A stretch of DNA of 6,137 bases from Thermoplasmatota archaeon (lineage in GTDB: Archaea > Thermoplasmatota > E2 > DHVEG-1), in assembly GCA_022866015.1 (NCBI GenBank), contig JALHTX010000301.1:1-6137 (forward strand), in the 5' to 3' direction. Below, in pieces: positions 1 through 6,095 of this stretch. The notes under the pieces were generated by a model. The model was not told the origin of the DNA. It ran no database searches and saw nothing but the letters and a program-made list of their open reading frames with translations. The first letter of the stretch is position 1, and every line of letters begins with the position of its first letter. The position numbers and the translations under genes were made by a program.

Positions 1-90
1 GTTGCAAATACCAAGGGTGCTATAATTGGTAGTCTAACTACGGGTATCGAGATGGGTCGTATGGAGGAAGCACTCGGTTTTTTAGAATAA
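1..90 (+). CDS. eif6: Translation initiation factor aIF6, C-terminal fragment
   Basis: Frame 1 is open from the window edge and ends at TAA 88-90, giving 29 residues. They include the stretches VANTKGAIIGSLTTG and GRMEEALGFLE. From memory of the family, archaeal IF6 ends with a repeat of the form VAN-x-KGA-x-x-G-x-TTG-x-E followed by a short helix and ALGF, and this tail matches it closely. aIF6/eIF6 is a five-fold pseudosymmetric (pentein) protein that binds the large ribosomal subunit and prevents premature joining to the small subunit; it acts in the cytoplasm. The family is roughly 220 residues, so about 190 residues lie upstream of the window. The next gene has its own TATA box, so aIF6 probably ends its transcription unit, although no clear T-tract terminator follows it. 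Identity rests only on the short C-terminal match. Confidence 0.8.
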   Translation, partial: VANTKGAIIGSLTTGIEMGRMEEALGFLE

Positions 91-110
91 TCTAGGCATT
101 ATTATTTAAA

Positions 111-126
111 AGGAAATATTTATAAG
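111..126 (+). promoter_or_regulatory. Archaeal TATA-box promoter for the winged-helix gene
   Basis: The box TTTATAA lies at 119-125, preceded by purine-rich AGGAAAT (111-117) that could serve as the TFB recognition element. A start about 25 bases downstream would fall near 148-150. That leaves a leader of roughly 40 bases before the ATG at 188, and the leader contains the tandem repeat described separately. This is prediction from spacing and composition only, in an A+T-rich background. Confidence 0.5.
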
Positions 127-141
127 GGAGTATTATATTAT

Positions 142-171
142 AAAATTGTAAATAAAAATTGTAAATAAAAA
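142..171 (+). repeat. Tandem 13-bp direct repeat, possible operator
   Basis: The 17-base string AAAATTGTAAATAAAAA occurs at 142-158 and again, overlapping, at 155-171, so the period is 13 bases and both copies are exact. It sits between the TATA box and the ATG of the winged-helix gene, around the predicted transcription start. A repeat at that place in front of a DNA-binding protein gene suggests an autoregulatory operator, but this is inference. The sequence is simple and A-rich, so chance or replication slippage is a real alternative. Confidence 0.5.
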
Positions 172-187
172 GGGTAAGGTTGATAAT

Positions 188-568
188 ATGAACCAAAACA
201 AATATTATAAATTTAATTCTCAAGATGAAAAAATCGTAAAGATATTTGCAGATTTGGGAATGCCAAGAAACCTTGCAAAGACACTAATCTATATATCCAA
301 ATCAGAGGAATGCAGAAGTGCAGAAATAGAGCATCAAGCAAACCTACGTCAACCAGAAGTATCAGTTGCAATGCATGAACTACAAAAGAGAGGATGGATA
401 AACAAACGTGATCTTAAAAAGAAAGGAAAAGGAAGACCAGTCCATATCTATAGTTTAACTAGTGATATAAATACAATAATTAATAATTTTGAACAAGAAA
501 AAATCAAGCAAATAAATATAATAAGAAAAGATTTAGACGAACTAAAAAACCTAATTGAAAACAAATAA
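188..568 (+). CDS. Winged-helix transcriptional regulator (TrmB/COG4738-like)
   Basis: This 126-residue cytoplasmic protein has a clear winged helix-turn-helix. Helices fall at about 14-22 and 27-38, the HTH at about 44-69 (SAEIEHQANL, then LRQPEVSVAMHELQKRGW), and a basic wing at about 70-90 ending in KKGKGRPVHIYSL. The recognition helix and the KGRP-x-x-x-Y wing match the archaeal predicted-regulator family I associate with COG4738, related to TrmB/MarR-type HTHs. The C-terminal 30 residues (about 97-125) are charged and heptad-like, and probably form a dimerising coiled coil. There is no ligand-binding domain, so it may be a small repressor. The ATG is preceded by AAGGTTGAT, a fair match to the archaeal anti-Shine-Dalgarno at short spacing. 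A TATA box and a tandem repeat lie upstream, and a T-tract follows the stop, consistent with a monocistronic gene. Its target is unknown; autoregulation through the tandem repeat is one guess. Confidence 0.85.
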   Translation: MNQNKYYKFNSQDEKIVKIFADLGMPRNLAKTLIYISKSEECRSAEIEHQANLRQPEVSVAMHELQKRGWINKRDLKKKGKGRPVHIYSLTSDINTIINNFEQEKIKQINIIRKDLDELKNLIENK

Positions 569-570
569 AA

Positions 571-579
571 TCTTTTTCT
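571..579 (+). terminator. T-rich terminator after the regulator gene
   Basis: TCTTTTTCT begins three bases after the stop codon and contains a run of five T. Archaeal RNA polymerase terminates at T-tracts without needing a hairpin, and none is seen here. The tract is short, so read-through is possible. Confidence 0.4.
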
Positions 580-623
580 AACAAAATATTAATGTTTTCG
601 TTAAAAATTATTATTCTTTTAAA

Positions 624-638
624 GTAAAAATTTAAATA
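624..638 (+). promoter_or_regulatory. TATA-box promoter for the thioredoxin/CcdA gene
   Basis: TTTAAATA (631-638) is preceded by A-rich GTAAAAA (624-630), a plausible TATA box with TFB element. The predicted start is near 660, giving a leader of about 20 bases before the ATG at 683. No strong Shine-Dalgarno is present; GGACGAT at 669-675 is only a partial match. A second TATA-like string, TTATAAAT (659-666), is about six bases too close to the ATG for a good leaderless start. Confidence 0.5.
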
Positions 639-682
639 TCTTAAAAACTTCCCATTTGTTATAAATCTGGACGATTACACTA

Positions 683-2287
683 ATGAATAAATACAAAATT
701 GCATCCATATTAATTATTATTATATACTTTTTATCTTTATTAATTTATATTACACCAAACTTTGATGAAAAACAAAATATTATTGAAAAACGGGAAATTT
801 TTTTAGAATTCTTTTATACAGATGTAAATTGTTCAGAATGTGAAGAAATTAATTTAATAATTCATGGACTAAATCAGAGTTATAAAGAAAATATAACAAT
901 TAATTACTATGATATTACTAACAATAGCAATTTAAATAAAATGAGAAAATATGGTTTTGAGACTCCTCCTATTGTTGTAATTAAAAATACTTCTGCAGAG
1001 CAATATAATTCTTATTTAACATATAATGATACAACACAAGATACATTAAAAAATGAACTTGAAAAACATCTTACCGGTAATTATACAGATGTTCTAATTG
1101 AATTGTTTATATATAGTAGTGAGTGTGATTCTTGCAATGAGGCCATAGGAAGAATCGAAAATGACATATTGCCTATTTATGGAAAAAATATAACTATAAA
1201 AACTTATAAAATTGATTACTCAGATAAATATAGATACAATTACAATAAATTTTCATCATATGGTTTTAAGACAGCACCAGGTATAGTCGTAAAAAACTTA
1301 TCTGCAGGAGATAAATACAACAGCATTTTAACTTCTTCAGATATAATAAACACTGAAGATAAAATTCTTGAAAAATCAATTGAAATGCATTTATCTGGAA
1401 ATTACTCCGAGGGTTCCCAAGAAGAAACTAAGAAGTTTATTATTCCTACACCTTTTGGACAATTAGTTCTTTCAGAATTATCCCTGCCGGTTATAACAAT
1501 AATTCTAGCTGCGCTAGATAGTATTAACCCCTGTTCATTTTTTGTTTTATTGTTCTTACTAAGTATTATTATATATACTAGATCAAGAAAAAGAATGCTA
1601 CTGATTGGGAGCATTTTTATCTTTTTTTCAGGTTTTATATATTTTATAATAATGCTTTTACTGTTACAAACGTTTATATTCACAGGACAACAATTAATCA
1701 TAACAATAATTGCAGGAATTATCGCAATTATCTTTGGAATATTAAACGTTAAAGACTACTTTTTCTTTAAAAAAGGACCCTCAGCAAGTATACCAGATGG
1801 CCAAAAATCAAAACTATATAAACAAATGAGAAAAATTGTAAAAATAACATCGATTCCCTCTCTAATTATTGCAACTATAATCTTGGCATTAAGTGCAAAT
1901 ACAGTTGAACTCCTCTGTTCTCTTAACCTACCAGTGATATATACTGCTATCTTATCATCCAATAATCTGAACTTATTTACATCTTATATATATCTATTAG
2001 TTTACAACATAATTTATGTTATACCACTAATGATAATAGTTGCTATAACTGTTATAACATTTGGTCATTGGAAACTAAGTGAGTTCCAAGGTCGTTTATT
2101 AAAACTTTTTTCAGGAATAATGATTTTTTCATTAGGTGAAATACTACTTTTAAACCCTGTTATGCTTTCAAATGTTTTTATAGCTATTATGATTTTAATT
2201 TTATGTATTGTTATAACATTTATTGTATATTTATTATCTAAAAAATACAATGAATCTGTAAAAACAGATCAAATTGCTGATAAGTAA
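683..2287 (+). CDS. Tandem thioredoxin-like domains fused to a CcdA/DsbD-type membrane electron carrier
   Basis: This 534-residue membrane protein probably carries reducing equivalents from the cytoplasm to two extracytoplasmic redox domains. Residues 6-23 form a signal anchor. Residues 38-133 are a first thioredoxin-like domain with active site C50-S-E-C53 and a TPP loop (94-96) at the expected cis-proline site. Residues 137-240 are a second copy with C148-D-S-C151 and TAP (197-199). Both copies end in HL-[TS]-GNY, so this is an internal duplication. From about 268 to 518 there are six or seven hydrophobic helices. The first contains D-S-INPC (C284) and the fourth VELLC (C412), the paired membrane cysteines that define CcdA/DsbD-type transporters. 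Nine N-glycosylation sequons lie between residues 64 and 242 and one beyond (523), supporting an outside location for the N-terminal half. Family knowledge: such proteins serve cytochrome c maturation or disulfide reduction. No partner gene is adjacent, so the substrate is unknown. The gene has its own promoter. Confidence 0.85.
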   Translation: MNKYKIASILIIIIYFLSLLIYITPNFDEKQNIIEKREIFLEFFYTDVNCSECEEINLIIHGLNQSYKENITINYYDITNNSNLNKMRKYGFETPPIVVIKNTSAEQYNSYLTYNDTTQDTLKNELEKHLTGNYTDVLIELFIYSSECDSCNEAIGRIENDILPIYGKNITIKTYKIDYSDKYRYNYNKFSSYGFKTAPGIVVKNLSAGDKYNSILTSSDIINTEDKILEKSIEMHLSGNYSEGSQEETKKFIIPTPFGQLVLSELSLPVITIILAALDSINPCSFFVLLFLLSIIIYTRSRKRMLLIGSIFIFFSGFIYFIIMLLLLQTFIFTGQQLIITIIAGIIAIIFGILNVKDYFFFKKGPSASIPDGQKSKLYKQMRKIVKITSIPSLIIATIILALSANTVELLCSLNLPVIYTAILSSNNLNLFTSYIYLLVYNIIYVIPLMIIVAITVITFGHWKLSEFQGRLLKLFSGIMIFSLGEILLLNPVMLSNVFIAIMILILCIVITFIVYLLSKKYNESVKTDQIADK

Positions 2288-2293
2288 ATAACC

Positions 2294-2307
2294 ATATAGT
2301 TTATAAG
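2294..2307 (+). promoter_or_regulatory. TATA-box promoter for the ValS gene
   Basis: TTTATAAG (2300-2307) stands in the 61-base gap between the membrane-protein stop and the synthetase. The predicted start is near 2330, about 35 bases before the favoured ATG at 2364. No convincing terminator separates it from the upstream gene, so some read-through from that gene is possible. Confidence 0.5.
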
Positions 2308-2350
2308 TAAAAATTCTTTGACCCTTACTAAAACTCTTCTAATAATTTAT

Positions 2351-2355
2351 GGTGA
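2351..2355 (+). promoter_or_regulatory. Shine-Dalgarno GGTGA that selects ATG 2364
   Basis: GGTGA is a strong match to the archaeal 16S rRNA 3' end and lies eight bases before the ATG at 2364. It overlaps the alternative in-frame ATG at 2349, which has no such signal upstream (TAATAATTT). This favours 2364 as the real start. Confidence 0.65.
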
Positions 2356-2363
2356 AATATAGC

Positions 2364-5072
2364 ATGTCAGGTTATGATCAGAAAAAACTTGAGAAAAAAT
2401 GGCAAAAAAAATGGCTTGATGAAAAAATCTATTATTTCAACTTCAAATCAAATAAAAAACCATATAGTATCGATGTACCACCAAGATACGCCAGCGGTCC
2501 ACTACATGCAGGTCATGCAGTACATTATACACATATTGATTTTGCAGCACGCTACAAACGTATGCGTGGATACGAGGTTTTTTTCCCCCTCTGTTTTGAT
2601 GTAAACGGAATACCAATAGAGGAGCGTGTTGAAAGACAACTAGGAATTACCCGTAAAGATATAGATAGACATAAATTTATAAAACTCTGCAGTGATTTTG
2701 CAAATAAAAACATCAAAACAATGACAAATCAATTTACCATGCTGGGAGAAAGCATGGATCCTAGTATATATTATCAAACAGATGCAGAATACTACAGACG
2801 TCTGACACAGATTAGTTTTATTGAACTCTATTATAAAGGTTTGATATACAAAGGAGAATTCCCCGTTAACTGGTGTCCACGATGCATGACTGCAATGGCA
2901 GATGCAGAGGTAACCTATGCAGATAGACAAACAAAACTAAACACAATCAAGTTTTATTTCAAAAAACCTCCTTCTGAACAAATAACTAGATATCACAGTA
3001 TTGGAAAAGATGAAAAAGGAACTTATGTAGAAATTGCAACAACGAGACCAGAGATGCTTCCAAGTTGTCAAATAGTGGCAGTTCATCCAAATGATGAGAG
3101 GGCACCATGGCTTGTTGATCAAATACTAATAGTACCTGTTTTTGAAAAAGAAGTAAAAATCGTTGAAGATGATGCGGTAGACCCAGATATTGGAACTGGA
3201 ATAGTGATGATTTGTACAATTGGTGACAAAGAAGATTTAAACTGGGTTTTCAAATATAAACTTCCAATTGATATGAGCATCGATGAATCAGGTTGCATGA
3301 CAAATATATGTGGTAAATACAAAGGTTTGAATATAAAAGAAGCACGTGAAAAAATAATAACTGATATGAAAAACGATAGTTTACTTATCAAATCAGAAAC
3401 ATTAGATCAAAACGTAGGAGTATGCTGGCGTTGTAAAACACCAGTTGAATTTGTAAATGCAGAGCAATGGTTTCTAAAGACCACTGATTTTAAAAAACTT
3501 GTTCTTGAAAAAAGCGATGAAATGAATTGGTATCCAAAGTTTATGAAAATTAGGCTTGAAGAATGGGTAAACAGCCTTGAATGGGACTGGGTTATTTCTC
3601 GTCAGCGTTATTTTGCAACACCGATACCTCTATGGGAATGTGAAAAATGCAGTAAAGTTATTCTTGCAAAAAAAGAAGATTGTTATATTGACCCCACAAT
3701 TGATAAACCACCAGTTGAAAAATGTCCAAAATGTGGCGGAAAACTAGTAGGTTGTAAGGATGTATTTGACACATGGATGGATTCATCTATTTCACCATTA
3801 TATAACACATTCTGGTATAGAGATGATGAAAAATTTTCAAGACTTTATCCTATGAGCTTAAGACCACAAGCCCATGATATAATTAGAACATGGGCGTTTT
3901 ATACAATTCTTAGATGTACACTACTAACAGATGAAAAACCCTTTGAAAACATAATGATGGGTGGATTTATACTTTCTGAAGATGGAACACCAATGCATGC
4001 AAGTCTGGATAATGTTATTGATCCGCTTGAAATAATCGATGAATATGGTGCAGATGCATTTCGTTGCTATGCTGCAAGCTGTGGATTAGGAGAGGATAAT
4101 CCCTTTAGAAAAAAAGATGTAATACGTGGTACAAAACTACTAAGAAAAATATACAATGTCCAACAATTTATCGCAAATATAATTAAAGATGAAAAACCAA
4201 AAAAATCAGAATTAATAGATATCGATATATGGATTTTAACAAAATATAGCAAACTTGTAAAAAAATGTACAAAACTTATGGATAACTGTGATTATAGTCA
4301 AGCAATGAAAGAAGTTGGATACTTCTTATGGCATGAGTTAGCTGATCATTATCTTGAGATGATTAAAACAAGTATATATGAAAATAAAAACACAGAAAGC
4401 ATCAAATATACACTTTATACACTAGGTTTTGGAACACTTAAACTATTTGCACCATTCTTTCCACATATAACAGAAGAAATTTATCAGGATTTCTATAAAC
4501 AATTTGAAGATATAGAAAGTATACATACATCAGAATGGCCTGTACCAATTTTAATTGACAATTCAAAAGAAAAAGCCGGAGAATTAGTCAAAACATATAT
4601 ATCACAGATAAGAGCCTGGAAAAGCGAGCAAGGTATAGCATTAAACGCGCCAATTAACACTGTCGCAACTTATGCACCTAAAAACATAATTTTTAGTATT
4701 AAATCAAGTGAATCAATAATTAAATCAACATTAAAATATCCAGATAACCATAAATTTATTGAAGGTAAACCAAAAATAGAAGAAAAAATCACAAAAATCA
4801 TCCCTGTTTATTCAAAAATAGGTCCAATATTCAAAGAAGATGGTAAAAAAATTGTACAATGGTTAAATAAAAAACAAGATGAAATTATAAAAAAAATAGA
4901 AAAAGATGGTGACATTAAAATCTCTGATATACCAGATATTAGTTCCAATCAAAAATCCGGCTTGGTAAACGAAGGTTATATTCAGATAAAAAAAGAAATC
5001 TATGTTAAAGGTAAAAAAGATAGTACCATCATTTCTTTTGATGGATTTTACTTAGAATTAAAAGTAAAGTAA
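2364..5072 (+). CDS. valS: Valyl-tRNA synthetase, archaeal type, with lysine-free KMSKS loop
   Basis: This is a class I synthetase of 902 residues from ATG 2364 (907 from ATG 2349). It is expected to charge tRNA-Val and edit mischarged threonine in the cytoplasm. Positions count from 2364. The Rossmann core opens with PPRYASG (39-45) and HAGH (48-51), the HIGH motif. Zinc-type pairs are C171/C174 and C354/C357, then C426/C429 with C454/C457. The inserted CP1 editing domain keeps TTRPEMLPSC (226-235) and GTGIVMICTIGD (277-288), typical of archaeal/eukaryal ValS. The core resumes with WDWVISRQR and RPQAHDIIRTW. The anticodon-binding helical domain spans about 618-730, then an archaeal-style C-terminal domain. 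The odd point is the KMSKS site: residues 542-547 read TPMHAS inside an otherwise typical SEDG...LDNVIDP...GADA context, so both lysines are missing. It may be the working ValS with a lineage-specific loop, or a paralogue with altered chemistry. Assignment to ValS over IleS rests on the editing motifs. Own promoter and terminator. Confidence 0.9.
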   Translation: MSGYDQKKLEKKWQKKWLDEKIYYFNFKSNKKPYSIDVPPRYASGPLHAGHAVHYTHIDFAARYKRMRGYEVFFPLCFDVNGIPIEERVERQLGITRKDIDRHKFIKLCSDFANKNIKTMTNQFTMLGESMDPSIYYQTDAEYYRRLTQISFIELYYKGLIYKGEFPVNWCPRCMTAMADAEVTYADRQTKLNTIKFYFKKPPSEQITRYHSIGKDEKGTYVEIATTRPEMLPSCQIVAVHPNDERAPWLVDQILIVPVFEKEVKIVEDDAVDPDIGTGIVMICTIGDKEDLNWVFKYKLPIDMSIDESGCMTNICGKYKGLNIKEAREKIITDMKNDSLLIKSETLDQNVGVCWRCKTPVEFVNAEQWFLKTTDFKKLVLEKSDEMNWYPKFMKIRLEEWVNSLEWDWVISRQRYFATPIPLWECEKCSKVILAKKEDCYIDPTIDKPPVEKCPKCGGKLVGCKDVFDTWMDSSISPLYNTFWYRDDEKFSRLYPMSLRPQAHDIIRTWAFYTILRCTLLTDEKPFENIMMGGFILSEDGTPMHASLDNVIDPLEIIDEYGADAFRCYAASCGLGEDNPFRKKDVIRGTKLLRKIYNVQQFIANIIKDEKPKKSELIDIDIWILTKYSKLVKKCTKLMDNCDYSQAMKEVGYFLWHELADHYLEMIKTSIYENKNTESIKYTLYTLGFGTLKLFAPFFPHITEEIYQDFYKQFEDIESIHTSEWPVPILIDNSKEKAGELVKTYISQIRAWKSEQGIALNAPINTVATYAPKNIIFSIKSSESIIKSTLKYPDNHKFIEGKPKIEEKITKIIPVYSKIGPIFKEDGKKIVQWLNKKQDEIIKKIEKDGDIKISDIPDISSNQKSGLVNEGYIQIKKEIYVKGKKDSTIISFDGFYLELKVK

Positions 5073-5170
5073 TATTAAAATTAAAAAGAAAATACTTAAA
5101 AACTAGATTTTTAAAATCATCGAAATCCTAAATGTAGTAACAATGCTCTGTATAGGCTTTTGGGTCAATT

Positions 5171-5191
5171 CTTTATTTTTTATGTTTTTTT
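5171..5191 (+). terminator. Poly-T terminator after valS
   Basis: The tract holds runs of six T (5176-5181) and seven T (5185-5191), about 100 bases after the valS stop. This is a strong archaeal T-tract terminator with no required hairpin. Between the stop and this tract the sequence is A+T-rich, with one small inverted repeat, GATTTT-T-AAAATC (5106-5118), and no recognisable RNA gene. Confidence 0.6.
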
Positions 5192-5214
5192 AAAATGAAA
5201 TTAGTATAAAAAAC

Positions 5215-5222
5215 TATATAAA
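5215..5222 (+). promoter_or_regulatory. TATA box placed for leaderless transcription of the surface gene
   Basis: TATATAAA has its centre about 27 bases before the ATG at 5246, so transcription should start at or next to the start codon. There is no Shine-Dalgarno before the ATG, as expected for a leaderless mRNA. The perfect 8-base palindrome CGTTAACG (5231-5238) lies between the box and the start and could be a regulator site. Confidence 0.6.
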
Positions 5223-5245
5223 TTAACACCCGTTAACGTATAATA

Positions 5246-6037
5246 ATGATGAAGATAAAAGAAATAATTAGGAAAATAATCGGGGTTTTAATTATTGTTT
5301 TATTTTTAGGCATAACAATTAATATGTCGATAAACGAAAGTACAGCATCATCAATTAAATCAGAAAATAATTATTCTGTATTTGGAACAGTATATGAATA
5401 TCCAACTGGTCATACAGCCCAAGGAATAGAAGTTTTATATTATGATGGATATGGGCAATCTTTTAGAGATATTACTGATTCTAATGGCAGATATTTGATT
5501 GAATTTAACAGAGATCCAGGATATAATAATTTTGACTACGTGGTTGCTGCCAAAAATGTTAATTATGAATGTGTATTACTTTTTGTAGAAAATTTAACTA
5601 TATCATATAATTTGTGGATTGCTGCGCCTAGTTCTGGGAAAATCTATGGTAGAACAATATATTTTGATAATGCTCCAGTTGGGAATGTAGAAGTTAAACT
5701 TAATTATTGTATTCAACCTTCAGTTTACAGAAATATGACAACTACTTCATCATCAAATGGCTACTATGAATTTACAAATTTATATATTGATTATTGTAAT
5801 GTTGCCCCTATGTATAGTTATGAATTATCGTATAAATATAATAATGATAATACATCAATACCTCGATATATTAGAATTGGAGAATACGGAAATTTTACAG
5901 AACGATATGATATACTATCAAAAACAATTAATAAACACTTATTCTTATTTCCTTTCTTTGAAAAAATACTAAACCAATTACTATCACTAAAAAATCAATA
6001 TTCTAACTCTTTTTTTAATAGGCTGTTGAAAAATTAA
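5246..6037 (+). CDS. Secreted or surface protein with two carboxypeptidase-regulatory-like beta domains
   Basis: This 263-residue protein starts with basic residues and a hydrophobic segment (about 10-25), followed by S/T/A-rich ESTASS (31-36), which is a possible cleavage zone or the end of a membrane anchor. Two beta-sandwich-like units follow. The first is about 43-126, with SVFGTVYE, a GIEV strand and DSNGRY. The second is about 131-222, with KIYGRTIY, a NVEVKL strand and SSSNGYYEF. The pattern G-x-[VI]-x ... V-x-[LV] ... T-x-x-[DS]-x-NG-x-Y is that of CarboxypepD_reg/Cna-B-type repeats, usually stalk or adhesion modules of surface proteins. Sequons at N30, N116, N163, N202 and N216 support N-glycosylation outside the cell. 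The last ~35 residues (about 229-263) are aromatic/leucine-rich and amphipathic (FLFPFFEKILNQLL), possibly a cell-surface retention tail. The ATG pair at 5246/5249 leaves the exact start open by one codon. The final codons coincide with a sequence resembling an IS end, so the 3' end may be altered. No enzyme motif is seen. Confidence 0.7.
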   Translation: MMKIKEIIRKIIGVLIIVLFLGITINMSINESTASSIKSENNYSVFGTVYEYPTGHTAQGIEVLYYDGYGQSFRDITDSNGRYLIEFNRDPGYNNFDYVVAAKNVNYECVLLFVENLTISYNLWIAAPSSGKIYGRTIYFDNAPVGNVEVKLNYCIQPSVYRNMTTTSSSNGYYEFTNLYIDYCNVAPMYSYELSYKYNNDNTSIPRYIRIGEYGNFTERYDILSKTINKHLFLFPFFEKILNQLLSLKNQYSNSFFNRLLKN

Positions 6038-6041
6038 TTGA

Positions 6042-6095
6042 GCCCCCCTACGATTCATTTGTTTTGGATGCACAAATGAAAAACAATAGGAGGGC
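6042..6095 (+). repeat. Long two-part hairpin over a start codon
   Basis: The inner stem is perfect: TTCATTTGT (6054-6062) pairs with ACAAATGAA (6072-6080) around a 9-base loop. The outer stem pairs GCCCCCCTA (6042-6050) with TAGGAGGGC (6087-6095) with one C/A mismatch. The two stems are separated by a small asymmetric internal loop (3 and 6 bases). The ATG at 6076 lies in the 3' arm. No T-tract follows, so it is not a simple terminator. A hairpin that hides the start in read-through transcripts is known from several insertion sequences and is the inferred role. Confidence 0.6.

Noticed and set aside
659..666. TTATAAAT as a TATA box giving a leaderless transcript for the thioredoxin/CcdA gene
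   Set aside because: Its centre is only about 20 bases before the ATG, shorter than the usual 25-27, so the upstream box at 631-638 fits better.
1402..1701. Minus-strand open frame of 99 codons inside the CcdA-like gene
   Set aside because: It is antisense to the conserved membrane core and has no recognisable domain; the + strand frame carries the INPC motif and coherent helices.
2349..2363. Upstream in-frame ATG of valS adding five residues (MVKYS)
   Set aside because: It has no Shine-Dalgarno, and its own bases contain the GGTGA that is ideally spaced for ATG 2364; ValS proteins commonly begin close to the KKLEKKWQ helix. A short-leader start at 2349 remains possible.
2986..3391. Overlapping minus-strand open frames inside valS
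   Set aside because: They are antisense to the ValS editing domain, whose + strand motifs are intact, and show no domain or ribosome-binding signal of their own.
5106..5118. Inverted repeat GATTTT-T-AAAATC after valS
   Set aside because: Six pairs with a one-base centre in A+T-rich sequence are expected by chance; it cannot form an RNA hairpin because the loop is too short.
5143..5193. Small hydrophobic frame MLCIGFWVNSLFFMFF between valS and the surface gene
   Set aside because: Its second half is just the translated poly-T terminator, it has no Shine-Dalgarno, and the TATA-like CTTAAAAACT at 5095-5104 is weak. It is most likely noncoding trailer.
5073..5245. Possible tRNA, riboswitch or CRISPR element in the largest intergenic gap
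   Set aside because: No cloverleaf arms, conserved RNA motif or regularly spaced repeats could be found; it is A+T-rich spacer with a terminator and a promoter.
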